Below are positions 15,150 through 24,878 of a stretch of 64,000 bases of DNA, in pieces. Positions within the stretch are counted from its first letter, which is position 1. Each line of letters opens with the position of its first letter. A program made the translations under genes and the position numbers. The notes below the pieces were generated by a model, which saw only the letters and a list, made by a program, of their open reading frames with translations, did not search any database and had not been told where the DNA came from. This stretch comes from Arcanobacterium_A bovis (GTDB lineage: Bacteria > Actinomycetota > Actinomycetes > Actinomycetales > Actinomycetaceae), in NCBI RefSeq assembly GCF_042655305.1, contig NZ_JBHSLR010000002.1; one strand, given 5' to 3'.

Positions 15150-17378
15150 CTATTTAATTGAAATTTCGTTGACTACTACGCGCAGCTTACCTTCTTTATC
15201 GACTGGGAGTGAGTCGAACCAAATGACGAGCTCTTTGGTGGTGACTGGCGCACTGGCTTTGAGCGAAGTTTGGGCGTTCATCGCGCTGTTGGCAACAGCA
15301 TCGCCTTGAGCTGGATTTGTAGCCGTGGCCTTGATCCAGCGCACATTGCCACCTTCACCTGCAATATTAAGGCCAATCTCGCTTACAGCTGCTTCTTTCT
15401 CCAGCTCAATATGCAAGCCGAGTTTATTTTTGTTGTAGGTGGAAGCGTTCTTAAACCACCACGATTGCCACGCGGTTGCCGAATTTCCGTCAAATGCGAG
15501 ATTTGTGGTGCTTACCAGGCGTTTCGTGGAATCGTCTTGATCTGCGAGGAAACTTGGGTTTTGTGCCACCACAGTGATCTTCGTAATTTTCGGAGCGACG
15601 GCGGTGGGCTCGGCGTCCTTTTTAGCTGCGTCTTCTGATTGGTTGCTATTACCAGCATTGCCTTGTGAACTTTGCTTCTCCGAATCAGGTTTAGTTACTG
15701 ACACAGGATCAAGTGGCTTAAAGAGCTGCGAGAATGCAAAAATCAATCCAATAACGGCAAGGATTCCAAAAATGATAAACACAGCCCTTGGCGCGCTGAA
15801 CTTCTTATTCAGTACAACACTTGGCACATCATTGCGCTCACCAGTGGATTCGTTGCTGGTAGCCGTCGATGTACTCTTTCCAGATTTATCAACGAATCCA
15901 GATTTATCACCAGTTTGAACGCTTGACACACGCTCTGTATCTGCCTGGTTCTTGGAACTTGAATCAGAGGTGCGGTCAGATTTTTGCTGCTCACGTGAGT
16001 ACGACGACGGTACGACAGTCTCACGCAAGGACTCCAAGATACTCGTTCGTTCTGGAATCACTACTGGAGTGCTGTTCTCGAACAAATCGCTTGTGTGTGA
16101 TTCAGTGGTTTCTGGCAGTTTTGGCCACGCAAGCCGCGGAAGTGCGCTAGTTTTATCAGCGCGAACAGGAGTGATCTGTTCGGTTGGGGGATTGTCGGTA
16201 ACATCGGCGGTAGTGGCATTAACGTCATGTTCATCGTCATCACCAGCCGGAGCTGGTTCCAGAGTTGCTTTTGGACTTGGCTCTATATTTGACTCACCAG
16301 TCACATCAGCAGGAGTATCTGGATCTGCCGAAACAGCATCGTGTGCTTGCGTTGGCTCACCCTCGGTATCTTCCAGCTCATCGTTTTCCACCTCTTTGGC
16401 GTGGGTAGATTCCGCATTGGCGGCGACGAGGGTTGGCCATACAGGCTGCGAGCTCAGTTGGGATTCCTCAACCAAATCGTTTTCTTGTGCGAACTGTGCT
16501 GCGAAAACGGAAGTATCAGTAAGTTCATCGTTCGGCGCCTCCACAGGTGAGCCATCGCCGTCGGAATTGCGTGGAGTGGGAAGCATGGAAAAATCGATCT
16601 CTTCCCACGGCATAATCATGCGCATAAAATCGCCAGCAGCCCGAATAGGTTTGTCGGAATTTTCTTTTGCGAATAGATCAACCAATTCTTGTGGCAGCTC
16701 AGGAATATCGCGCGCCGACGCGATCAAAGAGTCGTGAGTGCTCGGATCGGTGGGGAAGTCCTGACCATGCAAGAGCGCAGCGAGCATCACTACCAGGCCA
16801 CGCGCTTCGTCGCGATCCAATTCAGCACTCAGCCTATTGGTGTCAACACCGGCAAGAGCAGCATTAACGCCAAGACCGTCAACGAGAATGTCACCCGAAT
16901 CGGTGAGGTAAATCTTATTCGCCGCCAGCTGGAGATGGCGCACACCCCGCTGACTTGCGTTGTGAATAGTCGAGGCAAGCTGACCCATAATCGCCGTCAC
17001 AGCTTGCGGATGAAGCGGCTTGTCGTTGAGGAAGGCGCTGAGTGGGGTTCCGAGCGGTATTTCGGTAAGGATTACTGCGTCGGTTGCGTTATCTACTACC
17101 GAGACGACGGCGATGGTGTGCGTATCGTCGATCAGTGAGGAGCGGCGGGCTGCGTCGATGACTGCTTCTCGGTGCGGATGATGGATGTCGACGACGATTG
17201 CTCGCACTTGGCGTGAAAGTACCGTATCGTTGGCAAACCACGTGGCCGTGGACTCAGCACCGAAAGAATATGGTGTAGGCGCAGTAAGTTCAAACCGATC
17301 CGCTATTCGTTTACCGGCGAAAGCAAGCTCCTCGGACAATTGATCCCCCAAACGCAAATGTGTATATATCTGACACAA
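15150..17378 (-). CDS. Membrane pseudokinase with extracytoplasmic discoidin-like domain (MurJ-partner type)
   Basis: A 742-residue protein. The N-terminal 260 residues are a kinase fold lacking catalytic motifs: the catalytic-loop region reads GVRHLQLAANKIYL with no HRD, and the DFG position reads DGLG. An acidic, Thr/Ser/Pro-rich linker follows (about 270-540). A single membrane helix (AVFIIFGILAVIGLIFAF, near 550-567) and a C-terminal jelly-roll like segment with DGNSATAWQSWWF complete it. This architecture equals the C-terminal half of mycobacterial MviN (Rv3910), without the flippase. Start is uncertain: TTG 17378 or TTG 17339 just after GGGGGA. Confidence 0.8.
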   Translation of the reverse strand: MCQIYTHLRLGDQLSEELAFAGKRIADRFELTAPTPYSFGAESTATWFANDTVLSRQVRAIVVDIHHPHREAVIDAARRSSLIDDTHTIAVVSVVDNATDAVILTEIPLGTPLSAFLNDKPLHPQAVTAIMGQLASTIHNASQRGVRHLQLAANKIYLTDSGDILVDGLGVNAALAGVDTNRLSAELDRDEARGLVVMLAALLHGQDFPTDPSTHDSLIASARDIPELPQELVDLFAKENSDKPIRAAGDFMRMIMPWEEIDFSMLPTPRNSDGDGSPVEAPNDELTDTSVFAAQFAQENDLVEESQLSSQPVWPTLVAANAESTHAKEVENDELEDTEGEPTQAHDAVSADPDTPADVTGESNIEPSPKATLEPAPAGDDDEHDVNATTADVTDNPPTEQITPVRADKTSALPRLAWPKLPETTESHTSDLFENSTPVVIPERTSILESLRETVVPSSYSREQQKSDRTSDSSSKNQADTERVSSVQTGDKSGFVDKSGKSTSTATSNESTGERNDVPSVVLNKKFSAPRAVFIIFGILAVIGLIFAFSQLFKPLDPVSVTKPDSEKQSSQGNAGNSNQSEDAAKKDAEPTAVAPKITKITVVAQNPSFLADQDDSTKRLVSTTNLAFDGNSATAWQSWWFKNASTYNKNKLGLHIELEKEAAVSEIGLNIAGEGGNVRWIKATATNPAQGDAVANSAMNAQTSLKASAPVTTKELVIWFDSLPVDKEGKLRVVVNEISIK

Positions 17379-17486
17379 GTTTACTCTGTTGAGGGCTTTT
17401 TAGATATTCGCAAGCTTGACCAATACGATTTTCTTCAATACTGCTCAATTGACCCTTTGTTGATTCGCTCCTACTCGAATGTGCAG

Positions 17487-19772
17487 CTAGTCGAGTTTCG
17501 GCAAATCAATATCGGCTTTGAGCGATTCTTCCTCGGCAAGTTTAGCGGCTTCCAGTTTCGAAGTGAATTCTTCTGGATCAACTGGTGCCGAACGTCGTCC
17601 TTTGCGAATTGACTTCACTAGGCCGAATACCAAGATGCCGGCAACCAGAACCACAGCGATAACAGTACCGGTCGATTCCCATGTAGCCCGCACACGCACG
17701 TCAACGTTCATTGGCTTGCCAACTGCCATTCCGGCGTCGTCAGTGATCGACAAAACAACCCGCAAGTTTCCTGAACCACGCGCCTCCACCGGAACCGAAA
17801 CGCTTGTGGTCGATTTTGCCGGAATCACGATTTTAACGGGTTGAGGTGCAAAAAGACGCGAGTCAGACGCTTTGAGTCGAACTGTTACTTGCACTGGAGA
17901 AATAAAAGGATTTGTAATGCGCGCAGGGATCGCTGCCGATTCAGAGATCATATTGATTGTTGATAATGGCTGGAAATGAATTTCTTGGAAGATGCCAGAA
18001 TCTTCAGATAGCGCAGCAAGCAAGGTGGATCGAGCTGCGGTATGCGAGCGGAAATTCGTTGAAAGGAGTCGATTCGAGTGCTGCTCAACGAAATCGGCAA
18101 AAGTCTTCTTATCTACCCAGCTTGAGGAAAACTGTTTCAGGAGTGCCTGGGATTGGTTGAGATTTTCCATGTCTTTCGGCGAAAACTCACCATCGTTTGG
18201 TGCGTTTTCTGGGAGCGCGCGGTATTTAGCTTCGCTGAGCGGTGATTTTTGCATCGCGGCAAATGACGCTGGGCTCAACCATGGCGCATGCAATACAGCT
18301 TGCACATTTGTTAGTGTTTGCGGCGACTCCACAGCTTGCCGTGGCACAGAAATCAGAATCGGACGCGATAAATTTGGGGCTTGAAATGTGTGAATAGCGG
18401 TGAGTGCCAAAGAGGCTTGGCGCGCATCAACTGGATCGAGGTCCAGAGGTTTCCCGTCCTTGGGAGCTGGCAGTTTTCCAGAAATAGCTGCATTTACCTC
18501 TGAGTCAGTAACAAGTACGTCCAACTCAGAGTTAGCAGCTGGAAGTTTGGTATGAGCTGAAGGAGTGTAATAGGAGCTATTACGCTGGCTTAACGCATCA
18601 CTTGGAACAATGGCACCTGGGATTCCTGACGTGCGTACGAGATCGAGGACGCTCTGATCCACGTTTCCCTCAAGATAGGCGTATCCGATTCCGGGTTGAT
18701 TAATGGCATTTTGACCAGCCGCGATGCTTGAACTCACAATATTGCGGGCGATTTCGTACTGATGGGTGTGGGCGAGAGCTGCGTAATCGGCGTCGTACAT
18801 GGGAAGGAGATCAGCAGTGGCGTGTTGTTTCGTTGCCAAAGCGGTGCGGATCATCGGCGATTTTAGCGCTATTGGATCTACCAAAAAATGCACGCCATCG
18901 ACGTCGTAGTCATGGATCTTTTGAGTGAGCTCGCCTCGATCCTCTACATCAGCTGGCTCGGAGTTTGGCTTAGAATCTGGCTCGGAATTTTTTTCAGAAT
19001 TAGCCTCAGGATTAGCCTCCGCATGCCGTTGAGTCTCTGCTTCGGGAACATTGCCAGTGAGCTCGTCAAATAAGCTCGGGGTTTGAGAAAGCGCATCAAC
19101 TGAATCCGTTAGCGGAACCACCACATTGACGGGCATAGGAGAGGTGGCTTGTCCGTTCGAGGTTACGACCAGTGAACGGTCGGAAATATCGACTTCTTTG
19201 CTATCTAGCTTGGCAATCGCATGGGCTTCGATACCGTGCACACCCCACGTATCGTTGCGCCCCCAAGGTAGGTTAGCTGCCGGAACGGTCAAGGATACTC
19301 GTTGTTGTGAGCCTGCTGGAACGTTGACCTCCGGATTTGTGGTTAACAGCTTCGTTTTATACGAGGTGCCGTCGAGCCAATCGTATATTTGCGTGGAACG
19401 AATATTGTTTTGCGTCTGCGCCACAAGCTCGATGTTGCTTACCGTCGCGTTGTGATCGCTATTGTTTTTGACGACGGCGGTGACGTGCAGATCCTGCCCC
19501 GCCATGAGCACCGATTCAGCAATATCGACGATTTTTATGTCCAGCGATTTGTTTTGTTTGGCTGTTTCTTGGCTTTTACCTGTGTACACGTGCATTGCGC
19601 TTGTAGAAATACCCGCGGCGAGATTGGTTTGTGAGGCGGAAAAGTGCGCTGCGTCGTCGGCAAAAGAGTCAAAAGAACTGGCACCGCACATTGGCATCCC
19701 AGCCAGGGACGAAAGCATAGTGGTGGAAAAGATGATGGACGCGATTTTTGCAATACGAGAACGTTTGCTCAC
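17487..19772 (-). CDS. DUF6049-family secreted, membrane-anchored protein
   Basis: A 761-residue protein of unknown function, homologous in place and form to mycobacterial Rv3909. It has an N-terminal signal (IAKIASIIFSTTMLSSLAGM), an extracellular region with Ig-like beta segments near both ends, and a C-terminal membrane helix (VIAVVLVAGILVFGLV) followed by a basic stop-transfer KSIRKGRR. A Glu/Asn/Pro-rich hinge is near 250-280. Start GTG 19772 has GGAGG and overlaps the Nudix stop by four bases. The family travels with MurJ and probably serves cell-envelope assembly; that role is an inference. Confidence 0.8.
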   Translation of the reverse strand: MSKRSRIAKIASIIFSTTMLSSLAGMPMCGASSFDSFADDAAHFSASQTNLAAGISTSAMHVYTGKSQETAKQNKSLDIKIVDIAESVLMAGQDLHVTAVVKNNSDHNATVSNIELVAQTQNNIRSTQIYDWLDGTSYKTKLLTTNPEVNVPAGSQQRVSLTVPAANLPWGRNDTWGVHGIEAHAIAKLDSKEVDISDRSLVVTSNGQATSPMPVNVVVPLTDSVDALSQTPSLFDELTGNVPEAETQRHAEANPEANSEKNSEPDSKPNSEPADVEDRGELTQKIHDYDVDGVHFLVDPIALKSPMIRTALATKQHATADLLPMYDADYAALAHTHQYEIARNIVSSSIAAGQNAINQPGIGYAYLEGNVDQSVLDLVRTSGIPGAIVPSDALSQRNSSYYTPSAHTKLPAANSELDVLVTDSEVNAAISGKLPAPKDGKPLDLDPVDARQASLALTAIHTFQAPNLSRPILISVPRQAVESPQTLTNVQAVLHAPWLSPASFAAMQKSPLSEAKYRALPENAPNDGEFSPKDMENLNQSQALLKQFSSSWVDKKTFADFVEQHSNRLLSTNFRSHTAARSTLLAALSEDSGIFQEIHFQPLSTINMISESAAIPARITNPFISPVQVTVRLKASDSRLFAPQPVKIVIPAKSTTSVSVPVEARGSGNLRVVLSITDDAGMAVGKPMNVDVRVRATWESTGTVIAVVLVAGILVFGLVKSIRKGRRSAPVDPEEFTSKLEAAKLAEEESLKADIDLPKLD

Positions 19773-20314
19773 CGACGTCCTCCTTCAAGTAATTCGCGGG
19801 CTGCGGCAACAATTCGCCGCTCGTTGGGGTATGCCAAACGAGATGCAACTTTATCGATCTGTACCCACTCTACTTTTTCAGCCTCGTGGTCTGGGTCATT
19901 TTCGGTCGTGAGTGTTCCTGAGAGAGCCTCAAGCAAGAAGTGGTGCACCACTTTGTGAACGCGGCGGTCAGTACCGGAGAACCAGTAGTCAATTGAGGCA
20001 AGATGGCGCAGTACGCGGCCATGAATACCTGTTTCTTCACTGATTTCGCGCACCGCTGCTTGCTCGGCGGTTTCATCGCCTTCAAGATGGCCTTTGGGCA
20101 GACACCACTCGAGCCGACCACCGCGATTACGACGTGCGATCACCGCCACGAAAGCGGTGTGATCTTGCACCGAAACAATGATTCCACCTGCGGAAGTTTC
20201 ATGCACGATTGGCAGCGCATTTCGGCGCGTCGAAGTGTATGAAGCGGCAGCAATACGCTTCATACGGCGTGGTCCACCTGTTGAGTTAGGTGTAGCCTGC
20301 GGATTATTCGACAT
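19769..20314 (-). CDS. Nudix hydrolase
   Basis: A 181-residue pyrophosphohydrolase with a complete Nudix box running from GHLEGDETAEQ to REISEETG, including the catalytic REISEE core. The N-terminal 40 residues are basic and unconserved. The cognate of mycobacterial Rv3908 is in the same position. The substrate is unknown. The stop overlaps the following DUF6049 gene (4 bases). The start at 20314 has no ribosome site, but TACAGT lies seven bases before the ATG, fitting a leaderless transcript. It is divergent from pcnA. Confidence 0.9.
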   Translation of the reverse strand: MSNNPQATPNSTGGPRRMKRIAAASYTSTRRNALPIVHETSAGGIIVSVQDHTAFVAVIARRNRGGRLEWCLPKGHLEGDETAEQAAVREISEETGIHGRVLRHLASIDYWFSGTDRRVHKVVHHFLLEALSGTLTTENDPDHEAEKVEWVQIDKVASRLAYPNERRIVAAARELLEGGRR

Positions 20315-20348
20315 AGCTTCTACTGTAGTGAGTTAGGTTCTTCAATAT

Positions 20349-21872
20349 ATGACCTGGAGGTGCAATTCGTGGCACTCTTGGAGAGTGACGAAAAATAATC
20401 CAGATTCATTTATTTCAGAGACGGACGTAAACACTGGCGCTAACCAGCGTGCCCGGATGCTCACTCAAGGTCACCAAACCTTGAGCTCACTTCCGACGGC
20501 AATTCTTGAACTAGGATCTATTTTCTCACGTAATGGGGTGGAATTGGCACTCGTGGGTGGACCAGTTCGCGATGCCTTCCTTGGAATGCCTATTCACGAC
20601 TTCGATTTCACCACGTCCGCTAAGCCGGAAGAAACCCTACGTCTGCTTACAGAATGGGGTGGAAACACGTGGGAAATCGGTCGAGAATTTGGCACGATCG
20701 GCGCCGCAAAAAATGGAATTGTGGTAGAAGTCACAACCTACCGCACTGAGGAGTATGTGGCTGCTTCGCGCAAGCCAGAAGTACAGTATGGAGATTCGCT
20801 GGAAGGCGATCTCACCCGCCGCGATTTCACTGTAAATGCAATGGCAGTGCGCCTACCCAACCTTGAACTTGTGGATCCATGCGGCGGTCTTGACGATCTG
20901 GTGGCGGGCGTGTTGCGCACCCCAGCGCCGGCAACTCAATCTTTCGACGACGATCCCTTGCGTATTATGCGAGCCGCGCGTTTCGCCGCACAGCTCGGCT
21001 TCGACGTCGCCGAAGACGTTATGAACGCGATGATTGAACTCGCCCCACGGCTCGAGATCGTATCGGTTGAACGTATTCAAGCAGAGCTCACGCGCCTAAT
21101 TATTTCGCCTTACCCTCGCCGCGGAATTGAGCTGATGGTTCACACAGATGTTGCGATGCGTGTGCTTCCTGAGCTTGCCAATTTGCGTGAGACTGTTGAT
21201 GAGCATGGCCGCCATAAGGACGTTTACGAACACACACTTACGGTTTTGGAACAAGCGATGGAACTCGAAACCGATGCTGACGGCGCTGTGCCACGCCCAG
21301 ACTTTGTGCTGCGCATGGCTGCGCTCATGCATGACGTCGGCAAGCCCGCTACCCGCCGGTTTGAGGCGGATGGCAGCGTTTCCTTCCACGCTCACGACGT
21401 CATTGGTGCGCGAATGACGACGAAGCGCCTCAAGCACCTTCGCTTCGATAAGCAAACCACGAAAGACGTGGCGCGCCTCGTTGAGCTGCATCTTCGTTTT
21501 CATGGTTACGGCGAGCAAGCGTGGTCTGATTCTGCTGTGCGTCGGTACGTGACCGACGCCGGGCATCTGCTTACGCGCTTAAATCGCCTCACTCGTGCCG
21601 ACTGCACCACTCGCAATCGGCGCAAAGCTCGCTGGCTACAAGCAGGAATGGACGATCTTGAGCAGCGCATTCAACAGCTAAAAGAACAAGAAGAAATAGA
21701 TGCTATCCGCCCTGATTTGGACGGCCAGCAGATTATGGAGATTCTTGACCTCAAACCAGGTCGCGAAGTAGGAATCGCCCGCAATTTCTTGCTTGAACTG
21801 CGCATGGAAGAAGGACCACTCGGTGAGGACGAAGCACGGCGTCGCCTACTTGAATGGTGGAATGCCCGTTGA
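20349..21872 (+). CDS. pcnA: CCA-adding tRNA nucleotidyltransferase with HD domain
   Basis: A 507-residue class II nucleotidyltransferase that adds or repairs the tRNA CCA end. Head domain: LVGGPVRDAFLG and the metal-binding DFDFTT. RRDFTVNAMA and DDPLRIMRAARFAAQLGF follow, then an HD domain with LMHDVGKP near residue 330. The start is unclear: ATG 20349 has a poor ribosome site and GTG 20385 has none. A strong GGAGG drives a different frame (see findings), so the annotated N-terminus may be wrong. It is divergent from the Nudix gene, as in other actinobacteria. Confidence 0.92.
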   Translation: MTWRCNSWHSWRVTKNNPDSFISETDVNTGANQRARMLTQGHQTLSSLPTAILELGSIFSRNGVELALVGGPVRDAFLGMPIHDFDFTTSAKPEETLRLLTEWGGNTWEIGREFGTIGAAKNGIVVEVTTYRTEEYVAASRKPEVQYGDSLEGDLTRRDFTVNAMAVRLPNLELVDPCGGLDDLVAGVLRTPAPATQSFDDDPLRIMRAARFAAQLGFDVAEDVMNAMIELAPRLEIVSVERIQAELTRLIISPYPRRGIELMVHTDVAMRVLPELANLRETVDEHGRHKDVYEHTLTVLEQAMELETDADGAVPRPDFVLRMAALMHDVGKPATRRFEADGSVSFHAHDVIGARMTTKRLKHLRFDKQTTKDVARLVELHLRFHGYGEQAWSDSAVRRYVTDAGHLLTRLNRLTRADCTTRNRRKARWLQAGMDDLEQRIQQLKEQEEIDAIRPDLDGQQIMEILDLKPGREVGIARNFLLELRMEEGPLGEDEARRRLLEWWNAR

Positions 21873-23188
21873 GTGTTGCGCAGGACTTCCTCGCGTGCGT
21901 GAAGCATCGAGAACTACGCAAACTTCTTGCCGTGCGGCTAGCTTCGCAGATCGGCGATGGAATTTTCCAGGCGGGCCTAGCAAGTCTATTCTTCTTTAAT
22001 CCGCAGAAACTCGCGTCTGCCACTGATGTGGCTGTGGCCTTTGCGGTGCTCTTGTTGCCATTCACGCTGGTTGGACCATTCGCCGGCGTGTTTATCGACA
22101 GATGGCGCCGCCGAAATGTGTTGGTTGGTGCCAGTGCGATACGTGCCGTATGCACTTTAGTGACCGCCCTGCTAGTGATGAATTTTCCTGGATCGTGGGG
22201 CGTGTATGTCGGCGCTCTCATTGTGTTGGGCGTGAACAGGTTCCTACTCTCAGCGCTATCAGCTGCCTTGCCACACACTTTGCCAGGTCATTTGCTGCTC
22301 TTGGCAAATTCAATCATTCCTACGCTGGGCGGGATCGCTGCTGGTTGCGGGGCGGCGCTGGGTGCCGTCGTCGCCCTGATGACGGGGCAAGGCGAGTTTC
22401 GTAACGTGCTTCTGCTCGTTATTGCTGCGCTTATGTTTATCACTGCATCGCTTTTGGCGAGCCGTTTTTCTCCTAATGCACTTGGCCCACACGGTGGAGC
22501 GATTTCAAAACAGGCAGCGGAGTCAATCAAGCCAATTAGCAGCGAGATTGGCTCTGTGATAGCGAGTTTGATTGAAGCGGCGAAGTATCTGATAACGGTA
22601 CGAACGCCTACCGCTGCGCTCGCGATCATGGCCGTGCACAGATTCATTTATGGAATGAACTTCATCGCTTTGGTGCTGATGTCGAGAAATTTGCTTGCCG
22701 ATCCACGTGATCCGCTTGCGGGTTTGGCGGTATTTGCGGCGATTGCTTCCGTATCGATTGTCGGAAACGTGCTGGCAATTGTGGCAATTCCACTGCTCAA
22801 CGAAAAATATCAGCCCAGGACACTCATTATGTGCTGTCTGGGTGTTTCGGCGGTGTCGCAGGTGATGTTGGTATTGGGATATACGCAATTCTGGATCTCC
22901 GCCAGTGCGCTTTTGCTGGGATTTTCTGTGCAAGGTGCGAAGATTTCAGTAGACACAATTGTGCAACGAGATACTGCAGACGAATATCGCGGTAGAGCGT
23001 TTTCTTTATACGATATGCTTTTCAACTCAGCTTTTGTGAGTGCGGGTGCAGTGGCGGCATTGACGATCCCTGATAGTGGGTGGTCACCAATGTATTTTGG
23101 AGTTTTGGTAGTGATTAATCTGCTGCTGATCGCGTGGTATCAGGGAAAAATTAGGGAAAATTACGACCCTGGAATGACACAAAAGTAG
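21854..23188 (+). CDS. MFS transporter, drug-efflux-like
   Basis: A 444-residue membrane protein with about 11-12 hydrophobic helices. The loop 2-3 signature is visible as GVFIDRWRRRNVLVGAS, typical of MFS (G-x3-D-R-x-R-R). A C-terminal half starts near residue 250 (RTPTAALAIMAVHRF). The substrate is unknown. The ATG at 21854 overlaps the end of pcnA by 19 bases; TTG 21869 overlapping the pcnA stop is an alternative. This overlap implies co-translation with pcnA. Confidence 0.75.
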   Translation: MVECPLSVAQDFLACVKHRELRKLLAVRLASQIGDGIFQAGLASLFFFNPQKLASATDVAVAFAVLLLPFTLVGPFAGVFIDRWRRRNVLVGASAIRAVCTLVTALLVMNFPGSWGVYVGALIVLGVNRFLLSALSAALPHTLPGHLLLLANSIIPTLGGIAAGCGAALGAVVALMTGQGEFRNVLLLVIAALMFITASLLASRFSPNALGPHGGAISKQAAESIKPISSEIGSVIASLIEAAKYLITVRTPTAALAIMAVHRFIYGMNFIALVLMSRNLLADPRDPLAGLAVFAAIASVSIVGNVLAIVAIPLLNEKYQPRTLIMCCLGVSAVSQVMLVLGYTQFWISASALLLGFSVQGAKISVDTIVQRDTADEYRGRAFSLYDMLFNSAFVSAGAVAALTIPDSGWSPMYFGVLVVINLLLIAWYQGKIRENYDPGMTQK

Positions 23189-23288
23189 GGTGCGTCCTAA
23201 TAGACTGTTCATGAACTGTATTCTGGGCTGACGACGTAATCTACAGCCTGACTGTGGTTGTAGGTAGTTTCTCGAGAAGGGTAAGGCT

Positions 23289-24863
23289 GTGGCTAGTACG
23301 AAGTATTCGGATAAGGGATCCGCTGGATCAACCGTATCCACTGGTGAAGCTACCCAAGACGAGCTTTTAGGAAATAACCGCAGCTCAACTGGTGAAGACG
23401 GCGCAAAGGTTGATTCCGGCGTCGGTGAGATTGCTGGTTCGGGTACTGGCGTGGCTGCAGGATCGGGCGCTGGTTCGGGCGTTAATGCGAGTATCGATGC
23501 ACGCACCGATGCAAGTGCTGGTGCCGAGGAATCTAAGCCGTTTGAAAAAGCGAACCCCAGCAAAAACTCGGACGACTCTGACCCTGATCATTTGCCGGTA
23601 GACGTCGACGAAATCAATGGCAGGCCAGTCACCGGCTTAATGATCCTTGGAGTTGGCGCGCTTTTCACAATTACGATGGCGGGGCTGAATTACATCAACT
23701 CAGTGTTCACCCCAATATTTTTGGCGCTCACATTGGTGTTGGCTTTCCGTCCGATTGGTCGCACCCTTATTAAACGAGGACTGCCGAGTTGGTTTGCCAT
23801 CCTCACCACGTTCATTGCTTTGATCATTGTGTTTACCGGAACGGTTGCGGTTACGGTATGGTCGCTCACGCCAGTGCCTGAAACTTTGATGCGCTACACC
23901 GGCAACTTTGAGAAGATGGTTGGGCAAATTACAAGTCTGCTCGACACATACCATATTCAAACTGACGACCTCAGCAAATACCTCAAAGATCTGAACTTCA
24001 ATTCTTTGATTAGCTGGGTGCTCGGCTTGCTCGATTCGCTCAGCTCGATCAGTGGTTTGATTACAATTGCGATCATCGCCTTGTTCTTCATCACGTTAGA
24101 TACAACGACGACGGCGGCGCGTTCGCACGTTATCCGCAAGTCGCACAAGAATCTCGCCAATGCCTTAGCCGGATTCGAAAAGCGCGTTCGTCACTACTGG
24201 ATTATTTCCACCGTCTTTGGCTTGATTGTGGCAGTTATCGACGTATTTGCCTTGGAATACATGGGAATCCCACTCGCGTGGACGTGGGGTATGTGGGCGT
24301 TCATTACAAACTACATTCCAAACGTGGGCTTTGTGCTCGGCGTCTTGCCACCAATGCTCATGGCAGCCCTCGATCAGGGCTGGGAAGCGATGCTCATTGT
24401 GATGGTAGTCTACTCCGTGATTAACGTGGTCATTCAGACTTTCTTGCAGCCAAAGTTTGTTGGAGATTTAGTTGGCCTCTCGCCTACCGTCACATTCTTC
24501 TCATTGATTTTGTGGACGTCAATCGTTGGCGTGCTTGGTTCAATCCTTGCCGTTCCGCTCACCTTGTTCTTCAAGGCAATACTGGTAGATTCAGATCCAC
24601 GTACACAATGGTTGGATGTTTTCTTGGTTTCTGAAGGCGACACGAAGAAACGAAATGCGTTCGGACTCTACGACGTGGATCAATCTGTGGAAGATCCGCT
24701 GACGGAATTGCGTAACCCGCTCTCTGAACGCCGCATTCATCCAATTGCATCAGGAAAACTTAAACTTTCTAGTTTGTCGCGTCAATTAAAACGCGAAGCA
24801 CGTACTTCGCAACAATCTGTAGAATCTGGTGGTAACGAGCGGCCAGACGCAGGAACAAAGTAA
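23289..24863 (+). CDS. AI-2E family (PerM/TqsA-like) membrane transporter
   Basis: A 524-residue protein of the UPF0118/AI-2E exporter family. A Ser/Gly/Ala-rich cytoplasmic N-terminus of about 105 residues with GSG repeats precedes the transmembrane domain (about 110-450). Conserved pieces are LALTLVLAFRPIGRTLIKRG, SWFAILTTF, and late YIPNVGFVLGVLPP and VIQTFLQPKFVGDLVGLSP. Family members include Na+/H+ antiporters and quorum-signal exporters, so the substrate is open. Start GTG 23289 has AGAAGG upstream. The gene is followed after 15 bases by the PBP gene. Confidence 0.85.
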   Translation: MASTKYSDKGSAGSTVSTGEATQDELLGNNRSSTGEDGAKVDSGVGEIAGSGTGVAAGSGAGSGVNASIDARTDASAGAEESKPFEKANPSKNSDDSDPDHLPVDVDEINGRPVTGLMILGVGALFTITMAGLNYINSVFTPIFLALTLVLAFRPIGRTLIKRGLPSWFAILTTFIALIIVFTGTVAVTVWSLTPVPETLMRYTGNFEKMVGQITSLLDTYHIQTDDLSKYLKDLNFNSLISWVLGLLDSLSSISGLITIAIIALFFITLDTTTTAARSHVIRKSHKNLANALAGFEKRVRHYWIISTVFGLIVAVIDVFALEYMGIPLAWTWGMWAFITNYIPNVGFVLGVLPPMLMAALDQGWEAMLIVMVVYSVINVVIQTFLQPKFVGDLVGLSPTVTFFSLILWTSIVGVLGSILAVPLTLFFKAILVDSDPRTQWLDVFLVSEGDTKKRNAFGLYDVDQSVEDPLTELRNPLSERRIHPIASGKLKLSSLSRQLKREARTSQQSVESGGNERPDAGTK

Positions 24864-24878
24864 TCGAGGTGAACCTTT

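Noticed and set aside
15952..16737. Plus-strand 261-codon open frame rich in Ser and Ala
   Set aside because: Antisense to the acidic linker of the pseudokinase; a composition artefact of the Ser/Thr/Asp-rich region.
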